From: Shewanella benthica KT99
GTDB taxonomy: Bacteria; Pseudomonadota; Gammaproteobacteria; Enterobacterales; Shewanellaceae
DNA length: 64,000 bases
Assembly: GCF_000172075.1 (NCBI RefSeq)
Contig: NZ_ABIC01000006.1
Span: forward strand, 1-64,000
Direction: 5' to 3'
Part shown: positions 28,682 to 38,889 of the stretch, piece after piece
Layout: each line of letters opens with the position of its first letter
Position numbering within the stretch: position 1 is the first letter of the stretch
The notes under the pieces: model-generated
The model's database searches: none
What the model saw: only the letters and a program-made list of their open reading frames with translations
What the model was told of the DNA's origin: nothing
Position numbers and translations under genes: made by a program

Positions 28682-29219
28682 AGATGTCACAACTTTATGA
28701 TTTATTGGGCAGAGCAAGACTGAGCTAAGCCAGATTTAACATTGAGATTAGGGTTTCTTTTGTTAATTAACATATGCTCTTACTCGCGATAAAAAAACGG
28801 TGCCATTTGAGCACCGTTTTTTATCCACTTACTTTTATATGCCGATAACATGCAATCCTTAGGTTTTCAGCTGGCTTTCATTAACTAGAGTCATCAACAA
28901 CTAACTTAATCGATAAAGAGTACTTCTACTTCTGCCTCGATTGCGCATCACATTGAGTATCAGCGGGCTGGCTAGAAGGTCTGCTCTTGGTAGGTTAAAT
29001 GATTGTAGGAATAGTTTATGAAATGTTTTATAAGATGACTTTCTTGATGATCTCTATTGAACCTTTATGACATGTTCCTCATGTTAACTTAATAAACCAT
29101 TGGTGAATGAGTTGTTGATCTTTCTTTGACATTGCTCAATTTACCACTACCTCTTTAGGGGTGTTCTTCGGGTGTTCACAAAATAATTATATTGAACAAC
29201 TCCACGGAGATGATGAGCG
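28682..29219. other. Long intergenic region before the decahaem gene
   Basis: 538 bases. Apart from the terminator at 28792-28822 there is no supported gene. GGTGTTC is repeated at 29159 and 29170, about 50 bp before the decahaem start. Confidence 0.4.
28792..28822. terminator. Terminator after the FG-GAP gene
   Basis: AAAAAACGGTGC, loop CATTTGA, GCACCGTTTTTT: perfect stem with A/T runs on both sides, so it can work in either direction. Confidence 0.9.
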
Positions 29220-31564
29220 ATGTTAAATACTAAAAAAAGTAAACTCTGGTTACTGCTTGCTGCAGCCATGACTATGGGAGTAGTCGGTTGTAGTGACGGC
29301 GAAGATGGTAAAAATGGTGCAGATGGGCAACCCGGTGGTCCCGGTAGCCCCGGTGACCCTGGCACTTCAGGTCTCCATATTGATATGGCTACTGAAGCAG
29401 TTGCCAATATCAGTAACGCAACTTATGCCGATGGCATTATCACAGTTGATTTCGACCTTGAAAATAAGCAAAATATCGGGCTTTATGGCCTGAGCGCTGA
29501 AAATGAATTTCATGATTTCCGCTTCTCATTAGCTCAATTAGAAACCAATGAAGGCTCTGAGCTAAAACAGTGGATTTCACTGTTGAATGAGACCACAAAC
29601 GATGCCGGAACAACGTTTGAACAACGTTTGAACAACGTTTGAACAACGTTTGAACAACGTTTGAACAACGTTTGAACAACGTTTGAACAACGTTTGAACA
29701 AGGTTTTGAGCAGATAAAAAATTGTGCTGATTGTCTGGTCGATCATAAAGACGGTACTTATACCTACACTTTCGACACTAACCTAACGACTACTGTCGAT
29801 GCGGCTGGTGTGGTATTCGATCCTGCTTTGACTCAACGAATTGCTATCGAGATGCAGTTCGAATATGCCTCGGGTCATGAGCTGGCAGAAAACGCACACT
29901 ACGATTGGATCCCATCAACAAATGGAGCCGAAGGTGTTGAGACTCGCGAACTGGTTACACTTGAGACTTGTTATACTTGTCACCAGCCAGATAGCCTTAA
30001 GGCTCACGGTGGTCGTCGTCTCGATCTAGAGAACTGTCAGTCTTGTCACAACGGCATAGTTTCAGATCCTAATGGAGTTTCAGTTGAATTAGGTCATATG
30101 ATACATGCTATCCATATGGGACCTGAGCGTGAAGGTAAAGATGCAGAGGGTAATGTTGTCCCTATGCCTTATACCATACTAGGTTACGGCAACCGTGAAC
30201 ATGCATTCGATTACCCGGCTTTCCCAACTAAACCCTTTATGGACTGTGCAGTTTGTCACGTTCAAGATGAAGAGTTAGCCGACAAAGATCTATGGTTAGC
30301 GAATGCTAATGCCAACGCTTGTACAGGTTGTCACACCGATTCTCCGGCACAGCATAAGTCAGATAAGAACCCTCAACTTGTTTGTACCGATTGTCATAGT
30401 GCAGCAGTGCATTCTGACCATAAGAAACCTTATGAGGCGGCAAAAGACTATGATGTAACAGTCTCAAACGTAGAGATTAATGCGAATAACTTACTTGAGT
30501 TCGATGTACAAATAACCGCTGCAGATGGTGTTGTAGTAACTGATGAAGAGATTTATCAACAGGGCTATAGCAATCCCTATATGGTCGTAAGCTGGGATAT
30601 CGAGAAAGATTATCCTGAGCAAGCTGAGCAGCCAACAGTTGGTATGACAAGTGTAGGTACTATCTATGATCATAGACGTTTTAGCCTTAAAGGTGATGAT
30701 TCTACTACCTATGATGATGGCGTATTCCATGTGACGACTTCGAAGAATAAATACAAAGATGAAGTGATCTACAAGACCTATGTATTGGACCTTCCTACTG
30801 ATATAAATACACGTTCTTTAGAGATTTTACCCGTTGTTAAGGTCTGTTTTGATGAGGGGGCTGATAAGCGTGTTAAGTGTACTGCAGATGGTGCTTATCC
30901 AGCCTATCTTCAGGCGGATGCTTACCGTGCTGCGTTAGGAGATGCAGAGGCTGTAGTAGGCGAGCGCCGTCCGATTGTCGATGATGCTAAATGTCAAAGT
31001 TGTCACAGCTTTGAGTTTTACCATGATTCAAATGGTGTGAACTGTATGGCTTGTCATACTAACGATAAGAGTCTGAAAGGTAATGGCGAAGCGAGCAATG
31101 GCGTAGCATTACTTAACTTAAATCGACCAGTTTCATGTACAAGGCTCACAAGGCTAAAGGACATGATAATGGCCACGGTGGTAGCCTATCCTGAAGACAG
31201 ATTGTACAACGTGTCACTCAGCTGTAGAGGGTTATGGTGGTCTTAAGTATGGTTTCGAGTTAGGCCGTAATGCGGGCCAAGCCCACACAATTCCTAGCAC
31301 TCAAAGTCCAGCTGCTGATAAGAGGTTGAGACTTGGTATGCCTCTTCTGATGCTGCTGCTGCATGTATAAGTTGTCACCAGAAGTACTTGTCAGACGCTG
31401 CTATGTCGCACATGGAGTTAAATGGTGCGTATATTGGTGCTAACAAAGATGCTGACCATATGGTTGATATGAATGATGCTGGTAATGCAAAAGATGCTAA
31501 AGAGGCTTGTGCAACTTGTCATACTCCAGAGAAAATCATGGGTCACCACGGTTTTACTCTGTAA
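29220..31564 (+). pseudogene. Decahaem c-type cytochrome (OmcA/MtrC family), disrupted
   Basis: Lipoprotein signal (AMTMGVVGCSDGED) followed by a Gly/Asp-rich linker, as in outer-membrane MtrC/OmcA. Across three reading frames there are exactly ten CxxCH haem sites: CYTCH, CQSCH, CAVCH, CTGCH, CTDCH, CQSCH, CMACH, CTTCH, CISCH and CATCH. Three lesions break it. Eight 11-bp tandem repeats at 29611-29698 bring a TGA at 29640. A frameshift lies near 31134 (VSC instead of continuing to MYKAHKAKGHD). A one-base loss lies near 31332, before ETWYASSDAAAAC. The intact protein would be about 770 residues and pass electrons from MtrAB-type conduits to extracellular acceptors. Confidence 0.85.
29611..29698 (+). 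repeat. Eight perfect 11-bp tandem repeats
   Basis: CAACGTTTGAA repeated eight times without mismatch, followed by a degenerate copy (CAAGGTTTTGAG). One copy would read ..TTFEQGFEQ.. in frame; three or more always give TGA inside the third unit. Confidence 0.97.
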
Positions 31565-31948
31565 TGATTAAGTTCCTAGAGAGGCCATTAAGGCTAGCTC
31601 TAGGAGTTTAAGCTCCAAATGTTTTCCTGCAAAGTCAAAGGCACCTTGGGGTGCCTTTTTTGCTTTCTTACTTTTTATATTGCTTGCGCTGCCTGTTCAA
31701 TGCAGAATTCTGGCCGCGAGCAGTGCTAGCTCCGTAAGAATGTGTAGCTGTTATTAGATGATTAATTGTTGCAGAACACTATTTGTTAACTTCTGTATTG
31801 AACTTGGTCACACCAGAAAATTAATGCTGTAGACAAGTATCTAGTAAAATAATATAACTATACCTAAGCAGATATTAATTTATCTATTTATAAATAACAC
31901 AATAAAAATCAAGATGGCTATCAATCAATTATTCAATGCAGGGGGATA
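31565..31948. other. Intergenic region
   Basis: 384 bases holding only the terminator at 31637-31661; nothing else recognised. Confidence 0.4.
31637..31661 (+). terminator. Terminator after the decahaem gene
   Basis: AAAGGCACC, loop TTGG, GGTGCC followed by T6: classical intrinsic terminator. Confidence 0.9.
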
Positions 31949-32167
31949 ATGATGAGTAATGCCGAAGGTGCTGTGAGCTCGCTCGACTGTTTTCAGGAGT
32001 ATGTCATGGTAAATAATGGTGTTGGAAATAAAATCAGAAAGCGGATATGGGAGTTGACGCTAGAGGAGTGTAGGGCGCGAGCTAAAGTGCACGATGCAAA
32101 ATCTGACGATGATAACTTTAGGATTTTAACCTTAAAGCTTGATTCCAGCGATACATCCTGGCTGTAA
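31949..32167 (+). CDS. Hypothetical protein, 72 residues
   Basis: Small soluble protein starting MMSNAEGAVSSLDCFQEY, with a central charged stretch (RKRIWELTLEECRARAKVH) and ending SSDTSWL. The ribosome site GGGGGA at 31941-31946 lies just before two tandem ATGs. No family recognised; the good ribosome site and ordinary codons are the only support. Confidence 0.45.
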   Translation: MMSNAEGAVSSLDCFQEYVMVNNGVGNKIRKRIWELTLEECRARAKVHDAKSDDDNFRILTLKLDSSDTSWL

Positions 32168-32470
32168 CAGGCTACGTGTGCCTAGGTTTAAAGTAGAAGA
32201 GATGAAATTAAAATTACTGCATGCCGCCAGTACGGGTGTGTTTGATCGAGAGCTGGTTCATGCGCAAAAATTACAGACTAAAGTGATGAGATAACATAGC
32301 CAGCTAATCGCTAACTCATAACTCCTATGTATTGGACTTGAATCATTTCAGGTGAATATGGATTTTATTGAGTTGATACCTCCCTTGCAGAGATGTTGAA
32401 TTATTCTGTAGGGGAGTGTTCGAATTAGAATAAACCAGTCTGACTCTAATCATAAACTAGATGAGTTCGG
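32168..32470. other. Intergenic region with a 30-codon ORF
   Basis: 303 bases. ATG 32201 opens a 30-codon frame (MKLKLLHAASTGVFDRELVH...) after AGAAGAG; it is too short to judge and could be a relic. Nothing else seen. Confidence 0.3.
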
Positions 32471-33763
32471 CTAATCACTAGCCCTTGTCTCACCGATATT
32501 GGGAAAGGTCAGCTTAGCAATGCAACCTGACTCTTCTCCAGAAGTTAACATCAGTTGCCATCCATAGCGATCGCAGAGTGCATCCACGATCAAGAGGCCT
32601 AGGCCGTGACCGTCTTTGTTCTGTTGTGAATCATTCAATCCATGGCCCTGGTCTACGACTTTGATGCAAGACTGGCAAACTTCCAGGGTGATAATCCCTG
32701 AATCACTGGCATTGATGGCGTTCTGCAACAAGTTGATCAATAACATCCTCAGTACGGGAGGACTCGGCTGAATGTCTGGTTCAGCAAATATCTTCAGCTC
32801 GACCTTGAGATGCTTGTATTTAGCCAGGGGTGACACCTCATCCAAGATCTGCTTTATCTCTTTCTCAACCAGTTTCCTACAGGTGGAACTCTCTCTTGTC
32901 TGCTCCTGTTTGACCAGACTTAACAGGGCTTCAATCGTGTGTTGCATATCGGTCGCAGCCTTAGTGATTCTTGCTCTCTGTCGAAGTTGAAACTCAGGCT
33001 CTGTACTCTTGTCGAGTAGCTTGGTGGCGCCAAGAATAACGGTTAAAGGAGTTCTTAATTCATGGCTGGCATATTTGGCGAATGACTGCTCTTGTTTTAT
33101 CAGTATCTCATTTTGATTGCGATATTTATTCAGGCTATTAGATAGCTCAGTGAACTCTAATGCCGAACCTTCCGGGACTGAGAAACTGGTTTCTCTGTGG
33201 GCGGACTTCAGTTGCTGACTGAGCTGATTGACAGGCTGCACCAGACGTTTAGATAATTTTGAGATGGCGAAATCGAATGCCAGATAGAGGAGTATCATGA
33301 TGGCGAGAGAGGCAAAATTGATATATCGCCATTCATCAGGGCTGAGCTCGACCTTTTCAGCTGCCATGGTTAAGTACAGAGGTTTAGTCTCACCTTGGAT
33401 CTCAAAGCTGGAGTGATAGAAAAACAGGTCGTGGGCTATGTCATCGGTGATTTCATCATTGTAGCCAATGGGGTATTGGCTGAGTGGTTGGAATTGCTTA
33501 GGTAATGCCTGGACAGAGTCATAGGCTAAAATATTAGGACCTATGATGAGGGGGGAGTTTGCCCCTTGCTGAAATTGGTCGACGGCAAAATCAGCAGTCT
33601 GCTGTAAGTTGCGCTTGTTTATCTCATCTTCGAGCCAGTAGAGGCCCGCCTGACTAAGAGCAAAAACTAATATGCCGATAAGCAGAGCGATGGCATTGAA
33701 ATAGAGGCTTAATTTTTTGGTTAAGCTCTGAGCCGTGGAACTAGGTGGTTTAGGGGCTTTCAT
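32471..33763 (-). CDS. Sensor histidine kinase (second two-component system)
   Basis: 430 residues: TM1 about 20-42, periplasmic loop to about 145, TM2 about 150-166, HAMP-like linker, DHp FAKYASHELRTPL with H234, N box LLINLLQNAINAS, G1 VVDQGHGL and G2 GHGLGL, all intact. The gene overlaps the response regulator upstream by 14 bases, so they are co-transcribed. The signal is unknown. The output may be the OmpA-like lipoprotein gene divergent from the pair, or the neighbouring cytochrome (both inference). Confidence 0.93.
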   Translation of the reverse strand: MKAPKPPSSTAQSLTKKLSLYFNAIALLIGILVFALSQAGLYWLEDEINKRNLQQTADFAVDQFQQGANSPLIIGPNILAYDSVQALPKQFQPLSQYPIGYNDEITDDIAHDLFFYHSSFEIQGETKPLYLTMAAEKVELSPDEWRYINFASLAIMILLYLAFDFAISKLSKRLVQPVNQLSQQLKSAHRETSFSVPEGSALEFTELSNSLNKYRNQNEILIKQEQSFAKYASHELRTPLTVILGATKLLDKSTEPEFQLRQRARITKAATDMQHTIEALLSLVKQEQTRESSTCRKLVEKEIKQILDEVSPLAKYKHLKVELKIFAEPDIQPSPPVLRMLLINLLQNAINASDSGIITLEVCQSCIKVVDQGHGLNDSQQNKDGHGLGLLIVDALCDRYGWQLMLTSGEESGCIAKLTFPNIGETRASD

Positions 33764-34454
33764 TACTATTATTTAACGTTTCTTGTTGAAGTTTAAAGCC
33801 TATTTTTGGCACAGTGACCAGCATTGACTCAGGAAATGGCTTATCTAATTGATTACGAAGTTGATACATGTGGCTACGCAATATGTCGTTACCCGGTGGC
33901 ATATCACCCCATAACTCCTCGATAAGCTCTTCACGTTTGACTACGTTCGGCGCTCGCTTCATCAATAATTGCAATATTTGATAGCAAGCCGGCGTCAGAA
34001 TGAGCTGAGTTCCGTTGCGATAGGCTTGATGTTCAGCCGTGTTTAACTCGAGGCTGCCGTATTTTAATATGCCTAAGGCTACTCTTCCTTGCTGTCGTTT
34101 GATCAATGCTGAGATACGGGCATTGAGTACATCTAAGTCGAAAGGTTTGGCCAGGTAGTCGTCAGCCCCTGATTCGAACCCGTTGAGCAGATCTTGTTTA
34201 TCATCGAGGGCGGTTAACATGAGGATCGGAGTGGTACAGCCCTGCTTTCTGAGTTCTTTAGCGACACTGAGGCCATCCATCTTCGGCAGCATTAGATCCA
34301 GTATGATGGCGTCAAAATCGGATTCAAGAGCGAGTTTAAATCCGAGCTCGCCATTGGTGGCGAAGTCGACTTCTGCTCCCTGTACTTCAAAATAATCGGC
34401 AAGAATCCCCGCGATATCTTGATTATCTTCAACGATTAATAGTTTTGACCTCAC
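33750..34454 (-). CDS. OmpR/PhoB-type response regulator
   Basis: 234 residues: VEDNQD acidic pocket, phospho-acceptor D53 in ILDLMLPKMDG, T in MLTALDD, K in LAKPFDLDV; C-terminal winged helix with LRSHMYQLRNQLDKP and VPKIGFKL. First gene of the pair; its start at 34454 faces the lipoprotein at 34714 across 259 bp. Related in layout to the system at 3.7-5.6 kb, but the kinase ATPase here is complete. Confidence 0.94.
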   Translation of the reverse strand: MRSKLLIVEDNQDIAGILADYFEVQGAEVDFATNGELGFKLALESDFDAIILDLMLPKMDGLSVAKELRKQGCTTPILMLTALDDKQDLLNGFESGADDYLAKPFDLDVLNARISALIKRQQGRVALGILKYGSLELNTAEHQAYRNGTQLILTPACYQILQLLMKRAPNVVKREELIEELWGDMPPGNDILRSHMYQLRNQLDKPFPESMLVTVPKIGFKLQQETLNNSNESP

Positions 34455-34713
34455 CGCACCTTACCTATTGTTTTTTAGAACTGAGAATTATCTCATTTAC
34501 ATGTGTAAAAAATGTCGAGTGAGTAACAAGTCTATGCATTCTGGACATCATGAACTAATATTAAGCTGAAAAAAATGAACGGTTAGCCGATGAACATTTG
34601 TTTATTCATCGGGAGTTTATATACTGAACATCATTCGATTTATAAAATGTAAACTGTATTTACCTTGTTGTATATCTTGAGTGTAAATTTATCAAGATGT
34701 TCTGGAGTTTTAT

Positions 34714-35388
34714 GTGATCAAAAAAATGAATAAGTCAGTACTGAGTGTCGCTGTGCTTGCGACTAGTATCTTAGTTGCAGGTTGTCAGGTGACTAATCCT
34801 TATACAAACGAGAGTCAAAACGCCAAAGCTACCAATGGGGCAATTTTCGGCGCGATAGCGGGCGCTGCAATCGGTGTCATCTCTTCGAGTAAGAGTGATC
34901 GTGGTAAGGGAGCATTAATAGGTGCTGCATCGGGTGCTGCATTGGGTGGTGGTATCGGTTATTACATGGATGTTCAGGAAGCAGAGCTGCGTAAGCAGTT
35001 ACAATCAACCGGAGTGAGTGTGACTCGTAGTGGTGACAATATTGTGTTGAATATGCCCAATGAAGTTACCTTCGGTGTCGATGAGGTTCATCTCAATCCT
35101 GGAGCTAAAAAGGTACTTAATAGCGTGGCTCTAGTGGCTAAAGAGTATGATCAGACTCAACTCAATATATTGGGTTATACGGACAGTTCAGGGTCTGAGT
35201 CATATAACCTGCGTTTATCGAAAATTCGCGCCATTGAAGTGGGCAATTATCTTGTGGGTCAGAACGTGGAATATGCCAGAGTTAAGTCTGAAGGTATAGG
35301 TGAAGCTAGACCTATCTCAAGTAATACCACCGCAGCAGGCAGGGCGCAGAACCGCCGTGTGGAGATTATCTTAAGTCCACTGCCTTAA
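34714..35388 (+). CDS. OmpA-family peptidoglycan-binding lipoprotein
   Basis: 224 residues. Lipobox SILVAGCQ, then a Gly-rich glycine-zipper segment (GAIFGAIAGAAIGV, GALIGAASGAALGGGIGYYMD) and a C-terminal OmpA domain (about 115-222) with LGYTDSSGSESYNLRLSKIRA and NRRVEI, including the Asp and Arg that hold diaminopimelate. Similar in build to E. coli YiaD. The GTG start is supported by GGAG at 34704-34707; ATG 34726 would be too far from it. It tethers the outer membrane to peptidoglycan. Confidence 0.9.
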   Translation: MIKKMNKSVLSVAVLATSILVAGCQVTNPYTNESQNAKATNGAIFGAIAGAAIGVISSSKSDRGKGALIGAASGAALGGGIGYYMDVQEAELRKQLQSTGVSVTRSGDNIVLNMPNEVTFGVDEVHLNPGAKKVLNSVALVAKEYDQTQLNILGYTDSSGSESYNLRLSKIRAIEVGNYLVGQNVEYARVKSEGIGEARPISSNTTAAGRAQNRRVEIILSPLP

Positions 35389-35416
35389 AGTGAATTGCTG
35401 TTTTTGAAGGATTATC

Positions 35417-35441
35417 AAAAGGCTCCCTCTGGGAGCCTTTT
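35417..35441. terminator. Bidirectional terminator
   Basis: AAAAGGCTCCC, loop TCT, GGGAGCCTTTT between the convergent lipoprotein gene and mgtE; usable in both directions. Confidence 0.9.
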
Positions 35442-35486
35442 GTCTATCTGTAGGGGCTAATTATGGCCACTTCTTTAAGTCTCTAT

Positions 35487-36848
35487 TCACAATAGAAAGA
35501 AGGTGGCTAGCCCGAGGAAGGCGAACAAACCAATCACATCTGTGACTGTGGTTAACACCATGCCACCGGCAAGGGCTGGGTCGATATTCATTTTTTTAAG
35601 CAGCAAGGGAATACTGGCACCGGCAAATCCAGCCACCGTCATATTGATCAGCATGGCTCCGCCTATGAGTGCACCTAAGGCTATATCACCTTTCCAGAGC
35701 CACACAGCCGCGAATATCAATACTGACCATAATAAGCCATTGAGGAAGCCGATGGCCAGCTCCTTGCCTATCAGCCAGCGAGAGTTACTCTGTCCTATCT
35801 GGCCCAGTGCAATCCCTCGAACGACCAAGGCTAAGGTCTGATTGCCAGCGACGCCTCCCATGCTCGGCACTATGGTCATCAGTATCGCTATGGTGGAAAA
35901 TTGTTCCAGCGTGCCTTCAAACATATTACTGACAGACGCAGCCAAGAGGGCGGCAAATAGGTTGATGGTCAGCCATAGAGAGCGCTGTAAAGTACTCTTC
36001 AAGACCGGGCCAAAGGTATCGCTATCTTCATCCATACCCGCCATGCCCATCATGGAGTGCTCGGCATCTTCCCTGATGATATCGACAACATCATCTATGG
36101 TTATTCTGCCCAGGAGTTGATTATCTTCGCCGATCACAGGTGCCGAGAGCCAATCGTGTCGTTCAAATAGTTGTGCGACTTCGCTGTCATTCATGCCAAC
36201 AGGAATGCCCTCCAGGTCCGGGGCCATAATGTCTCTGACTGATGCGCCTGGGTTACAGGTGAGCAGATCTGAAATCCGCATACCACCGAGTAAGTTGTCA
36301 CGTTTATCGACGACATAGAGGGTGTCAGTCGCTTCCGGTAGCTCACCACGAATTCTAAGATAACGCAGTATCACATCTATGTTGACGTCGGGGCGTAGGG
36401 TGACGGTATCGGTATTCATGATACTGCCAGCCGTGTCCTCCGGGTAGGATAGCGCTTGTTCGACTCTCGTCCTATCTTGGCTGCTCATGGACTGGAGTAC
36501 TTTATTGAAGATACTGTCCGGCAAACTACGCAGGATATAAGCGAGATCGTCGGTATCCATGCCTTGTGCGGCTTTCGCGACTCGCTCTGGTGTCATCTGT
36601 TTGATGAGGTTATCTTTTAGCTCCTCACCCAGCTCATCTAAGATCTCACCAGTATGGTCCAGATCGATAAGCTGCCACAACACCTGACGCGTTCTTGGCG
36701 GAGATGATTCTAAAATAAAGGCCACATCCGATGCTGCCATATCATGGAGCATGTTTCTGACATGGACAAACATACCACTACCAAGGGCTCGGGTGAGCCG
36801 ATTTAGACGTTGATCTGTTGTTTCACTGTCGAGCACTTCTATCGGCAT
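35487..36848 (-). CDS. mgtE: Magnesium transporter MgtE
   Basis: 453 residues: an N-terminal superhelical MgtE_N domain (about 20-130, with tandem L..LDHTGEILDEL-type repeats), two CBS domains (about 135-255, DTVTLRP..., APVIGEDNQLLGRITIDDVVDII), a plug helix and five C-terminal transmembrane helices including PSMGGVAGNQTLALVVRGIALGQ, the conserved pore segment. Cytosolic Mg2+ bound to the N/CBS domains closes the channel. It is the last gene of the strand-minus block, with 106 bp separating it from npr. Confidence 0.95.
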   Translation of the reverse strand: MPIEVLDSETTDQRLNRLTRALGSGMFVHVRNMLHDMAASDVAFILESSPPRTRQVLWQLIDLDHTGEILDELGEELKDNLIKQMTPERVAKAAQGMDTDDLAYILRSLPDSIFNKVLQSMSSQDRTRVEQALSYPEDTAGSIMNTDTVTLRPDVNIDVILRYLRIRGELPEATDTLYVVDKRDNLLGGMRISDLLTCNPGASVRDIMAPDLEGIPVGMNDSEVAQLFERHDWLSAPVIGEDNQLLGRITIDDVVDIIREDAEHSMMGMAGMDEDSDTFGPVLKSTLQRSLWLTINLFAALLAASVSNMFEGTLEQFSTIAILMTIVPSMGGVAGNQTLALVVRGIALGQIGQSNSRWLIGKELAIGFLNGLLWSVLIFAAVWLWKGDIALGALIGGAMLINMTVAGFAGASIPLLLKKMNIDPALAGGMVLTTVTDVIGLFAFLGLATFFLL

Positions 36849-36954
36849 AGTGGACGCCCTTTCTTGGTTGTGAATTGATAGTTTGTTTTAGACTAGAGTT
36901 AACTAGCTAATTTATAACAGAAAGGGTGCTTATAGTGAGAATAAAAGGTGAGTG

Positions 36955-37230
36955 TTAACTCGCTTCATCGAATTTGGCGTCGACAAGTGCACATATTGCA
37001 TCTAACGCGGCATCGGCATCCTGACCTTCGCCGAGTAGTGTGATGGTTTTCCCCATGCCCGTTTCTAGCATCAATAAGCCTAACACACTGGCAGCAGAGG
37101 CTTGCTTCTCTCCCTGCACTATGGTTATTTCGGCGTCAAACTCGGACGCCAATATGGCGAGTTTGGTTGCGGCGCGGGCATGGAGGCCGAGTTTATTACA
37201 TATGGTGACTTGGCGTGCTAATTTAGTCAT
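36955..37230 (-). CDS. npr: Phosphocarrier protein NPr (HPr-like)
   Basis: 91-residue HPr-fold protein with the phosphorylatable His in [11 protein letters not shown] (about residue 16) and the regulatory Ser region [18 protein letters not shown]. It relays phosphate from PtsP (EI-Ntr) to PtsN, encoded two genes upstream. Its start overlaps the end of rapZ by eight bases. Confidence 0.94.
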   Translation of the reverse strand: MTKLARQVTICNKLGLHARAATKLAILASEFDAEITIVQGEKQASAASVLGLLMLETGMGKTITLLGEGQDADAALDAICALVDAKFDEAS

Positions 37231-38071
37231 TGCTCAATTCGCGATGACGTGCCTGAATTTTATGCTTACTGTTACTGAATAACTTAGCTAATTGCTCTGT
37301 GACATAAACAGATCTATGTTGTCCGCCAGTACAACCTATGGCGATAGTAAGGTAACTACGGTTGTTTCTTTCAAGATGAGGTAACCAGGTTGCCAGTAAG
37401 TTTTCTATTTGCCAGATAAATTTATTGACTATGGGTTGTTGACTTAAAAACAGTTGCACGGGTTCATCAAGCCCTGTCAAGGGTCTTAGCTCAGGTTCCC
37501 AATGGGGGTTTGGCAAGAAACGAACGTCAAACATGAAGTCTGCCTCGGCTGGCATCCCATACTTGAAGCCAAAAGATTCGAAGCTAATCACCAGCTCTTT
37601 ATCGATAGTGCCCAGGAGAATTTCACGGATCTTGTCGCTCAGTTCGTAGATGTTAAGGTTGGATGTGTCTATGTAATGATCGACCATCTTAGATACGGGT
37701 TCGAGCAGTTCTCTTTCATGCTCTATCGCCTCTTTAAGAGAGGATTTAGTGCGGGATAGAGGGTGTAATCTTCGGGTTTCACTATAACGTTTCAGCAGTA
37801 CTTCATCGCTCGAGTTCAAGAAAAAACTGAGTAACTCTGTGCCCTCGGGGAGGTTAGAAAATTGCTTCTCCAGCTCTATATCTTGCTCTGGCATATTACG
37901 CACGTCGACACTAATGGCAACGAGATCTGTACTGCCCTTGAGTTGTTCGAGCAAGGTATCCATTAGCGGCAGAGGAAGGTTATCGACACAGTAGTAGCCA
38001 AGATCTTCTAAGACCCTGAGTACGACAGACTTTCCCGAACCGGAACGACCGGATACCATCACCAGTTTCAT
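37223..38071 (-). CDS. rapZ: RNase adapter / nucleotide-binding protein RapZ
   Basis: 282 residues. Walker A GRSGSGKS at residues 8-15, Walker-B-like VAISVDVRN and the C-terminal [16 protein letters not shown] that characterises RapZ/YvcJ. In E. coli it binds small RNAs GlmY/GlmZ and guides RNase E to control glmS; whether those RNAs exist here is not visible. Overlaps ptsN by four bases (ATGA). Confidence 0.95.
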   Translation of the reverse strand: MKLVMVSGRSGSGKSVVLRVLEDLGYYCVDNLPLPLMDTLLEQLKGSTDLVAISVDVRNMPEQDIELEKQFSNLPEGTELLSFFLNSSDEVLLKRYSETRRLHPLSRTKSSLKEAIEHERELLEPVSKMVDHYIDTSNLNIYELSDKIREILLGTIDKELVISFESFGFKYGMPAEADFMFDVRFLPNPHWEPELRPLTGLDEPVQLFLSQQPIVNKFIWQIENLLATWLPHLERNNRSYLTIAIGCTGGQHRSVYVTEQLAKLFSNSKHKIQARHRELSND

Positions 38072-38511
38072 TGTGTTATTACCTGATAGAGTTCTGACTC
38101 ATCATGAGTTTTTCGTAATTGTTTCACAATAAGCTTGTTATTGAGTTTTTCGGCCATAGATGACAGAGTACTCAAGTGCTGCTCACATTGATCCGCAGGG
38201 ACTAAAAGTGCAAATAGTATATCCACAGGTTGCTTATCAATGGCGTCGAAGGCGATAGGCTCTTCACACTTGATTAATACAGCAACCGGTTGACTTATAT
38301 TGTTCAGCCTACCATGAGGAATCGCAATACCATTACCTATACCTGTGCTTCCCATTTTCTCTCTCGCCAAGAGACTTTCAAAAATCTCTTGTGAAGATAG
38401 GGTTGGGTACTGGACAGCGGCAAGATCGCTGATGAGTTCCAGTACCTTTTTCTTACTGCCCGGAGTGGCGCAAGTTGTACACTCCGGCTGCAGGATGGTG
38501 CTTAATTCCAT
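38068..38511 (-). CDS. ptsN: PTS IIA-Ntr protein PtsN
   Basis: 147-residue PTS EIIA type-2 domain with the phosphorylation His in [11 protein letters not shown]. Terminal phospho-acceptor of the nitrogen PTS; regulates K+ transport and sigma-54-related functions. It lies three bases after hpf and overlaps rapZ. A pair of Cys (CTTCATPG) near the N-terminus is slightly unusual. Confidence 0.95.
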   Translation of the reverse strand: MELSTILQPECTTCATPGSKKKVLELISDLAAVQYPTLSSQEIFESLLAREKMGSTGIGNGIAIPHGRLNNISQPVAVLIKCEEPIAFDAIDKQPVDILFALLVPADQCEQHLSTLSSMAEKLNNKLIVKQLRKTHDESELYQVITQ

Positions 38512-38514
38512 TAT

Positions 38515-38802
38515 TTAATGCTTTGTTAGCTTCTCTTTGTGTTTAATAACCTGACGGTCGAGCTTATCAATCAGGGAGTCGATAGCGGCGTACATGTCTG
38601 GGTTCTCTGACATCGCGAAAACCTCACCACCGGCGAGGTGGAGTTTGGCTTCAGCTTTTTGCTGCATTTTCTGAACATTTAAAATAACGTGTACATTATT
38701 GATCTGATCGAAATGTCGTTCAAGCTTAGTGAACTTTTCTTCGACATATTGTCTTAGCGATGTCGTGATCTCTATATGGTGTCCAGTTAGGTTTATTTGC
38801 AT
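38515..38802 (-). CDS. hpf: Ribosome hibernation promoting factor
   Basis: 95 residues, short-form HPF/YhbH: MQINLTGHHIEITTSLRQYV with the beta-alpha-beta fold and conserved YAAIDSLIDKLDRQVIKHKEK. Binds the 30S decoding site to help form inactive 100S dimers in stationary phase. Located directly after rpoN, as in most gammaproteobacteria. Confidence 0.95.
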   Translation of the reverse strand: MQINLTGHHIEITTSLRQYVEEKFTKLERHFDQINNVHVILNVQKMQQKAEAKLHLAGGEVFAMSENPDMYAAIDSLIDKLDRQVIKHKEKLTKH

Positions 38803-38889
38803 AGAAATACTCCTTCAGTGTCCAAGTTAACTCTTATGTTGATTGAAGATAAATCTTTAGGGATTTAACTCACAACATAGTTCCCTGTT

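Noticed and set aside
29611..29698. Classical reversible phase-variation tract
   Set aside because: An 11-bp unit suggests three-frame cycling, but a TGA in the third unit means 4 or 7 copies cannot restore expression; only one copy is open.
29440..29746. Minus-strand ORFs rich in Phe-Lys-Arg-Cys repeats
   Set aside because: They are antisense translations of the 11-bp repeat array, not genes.
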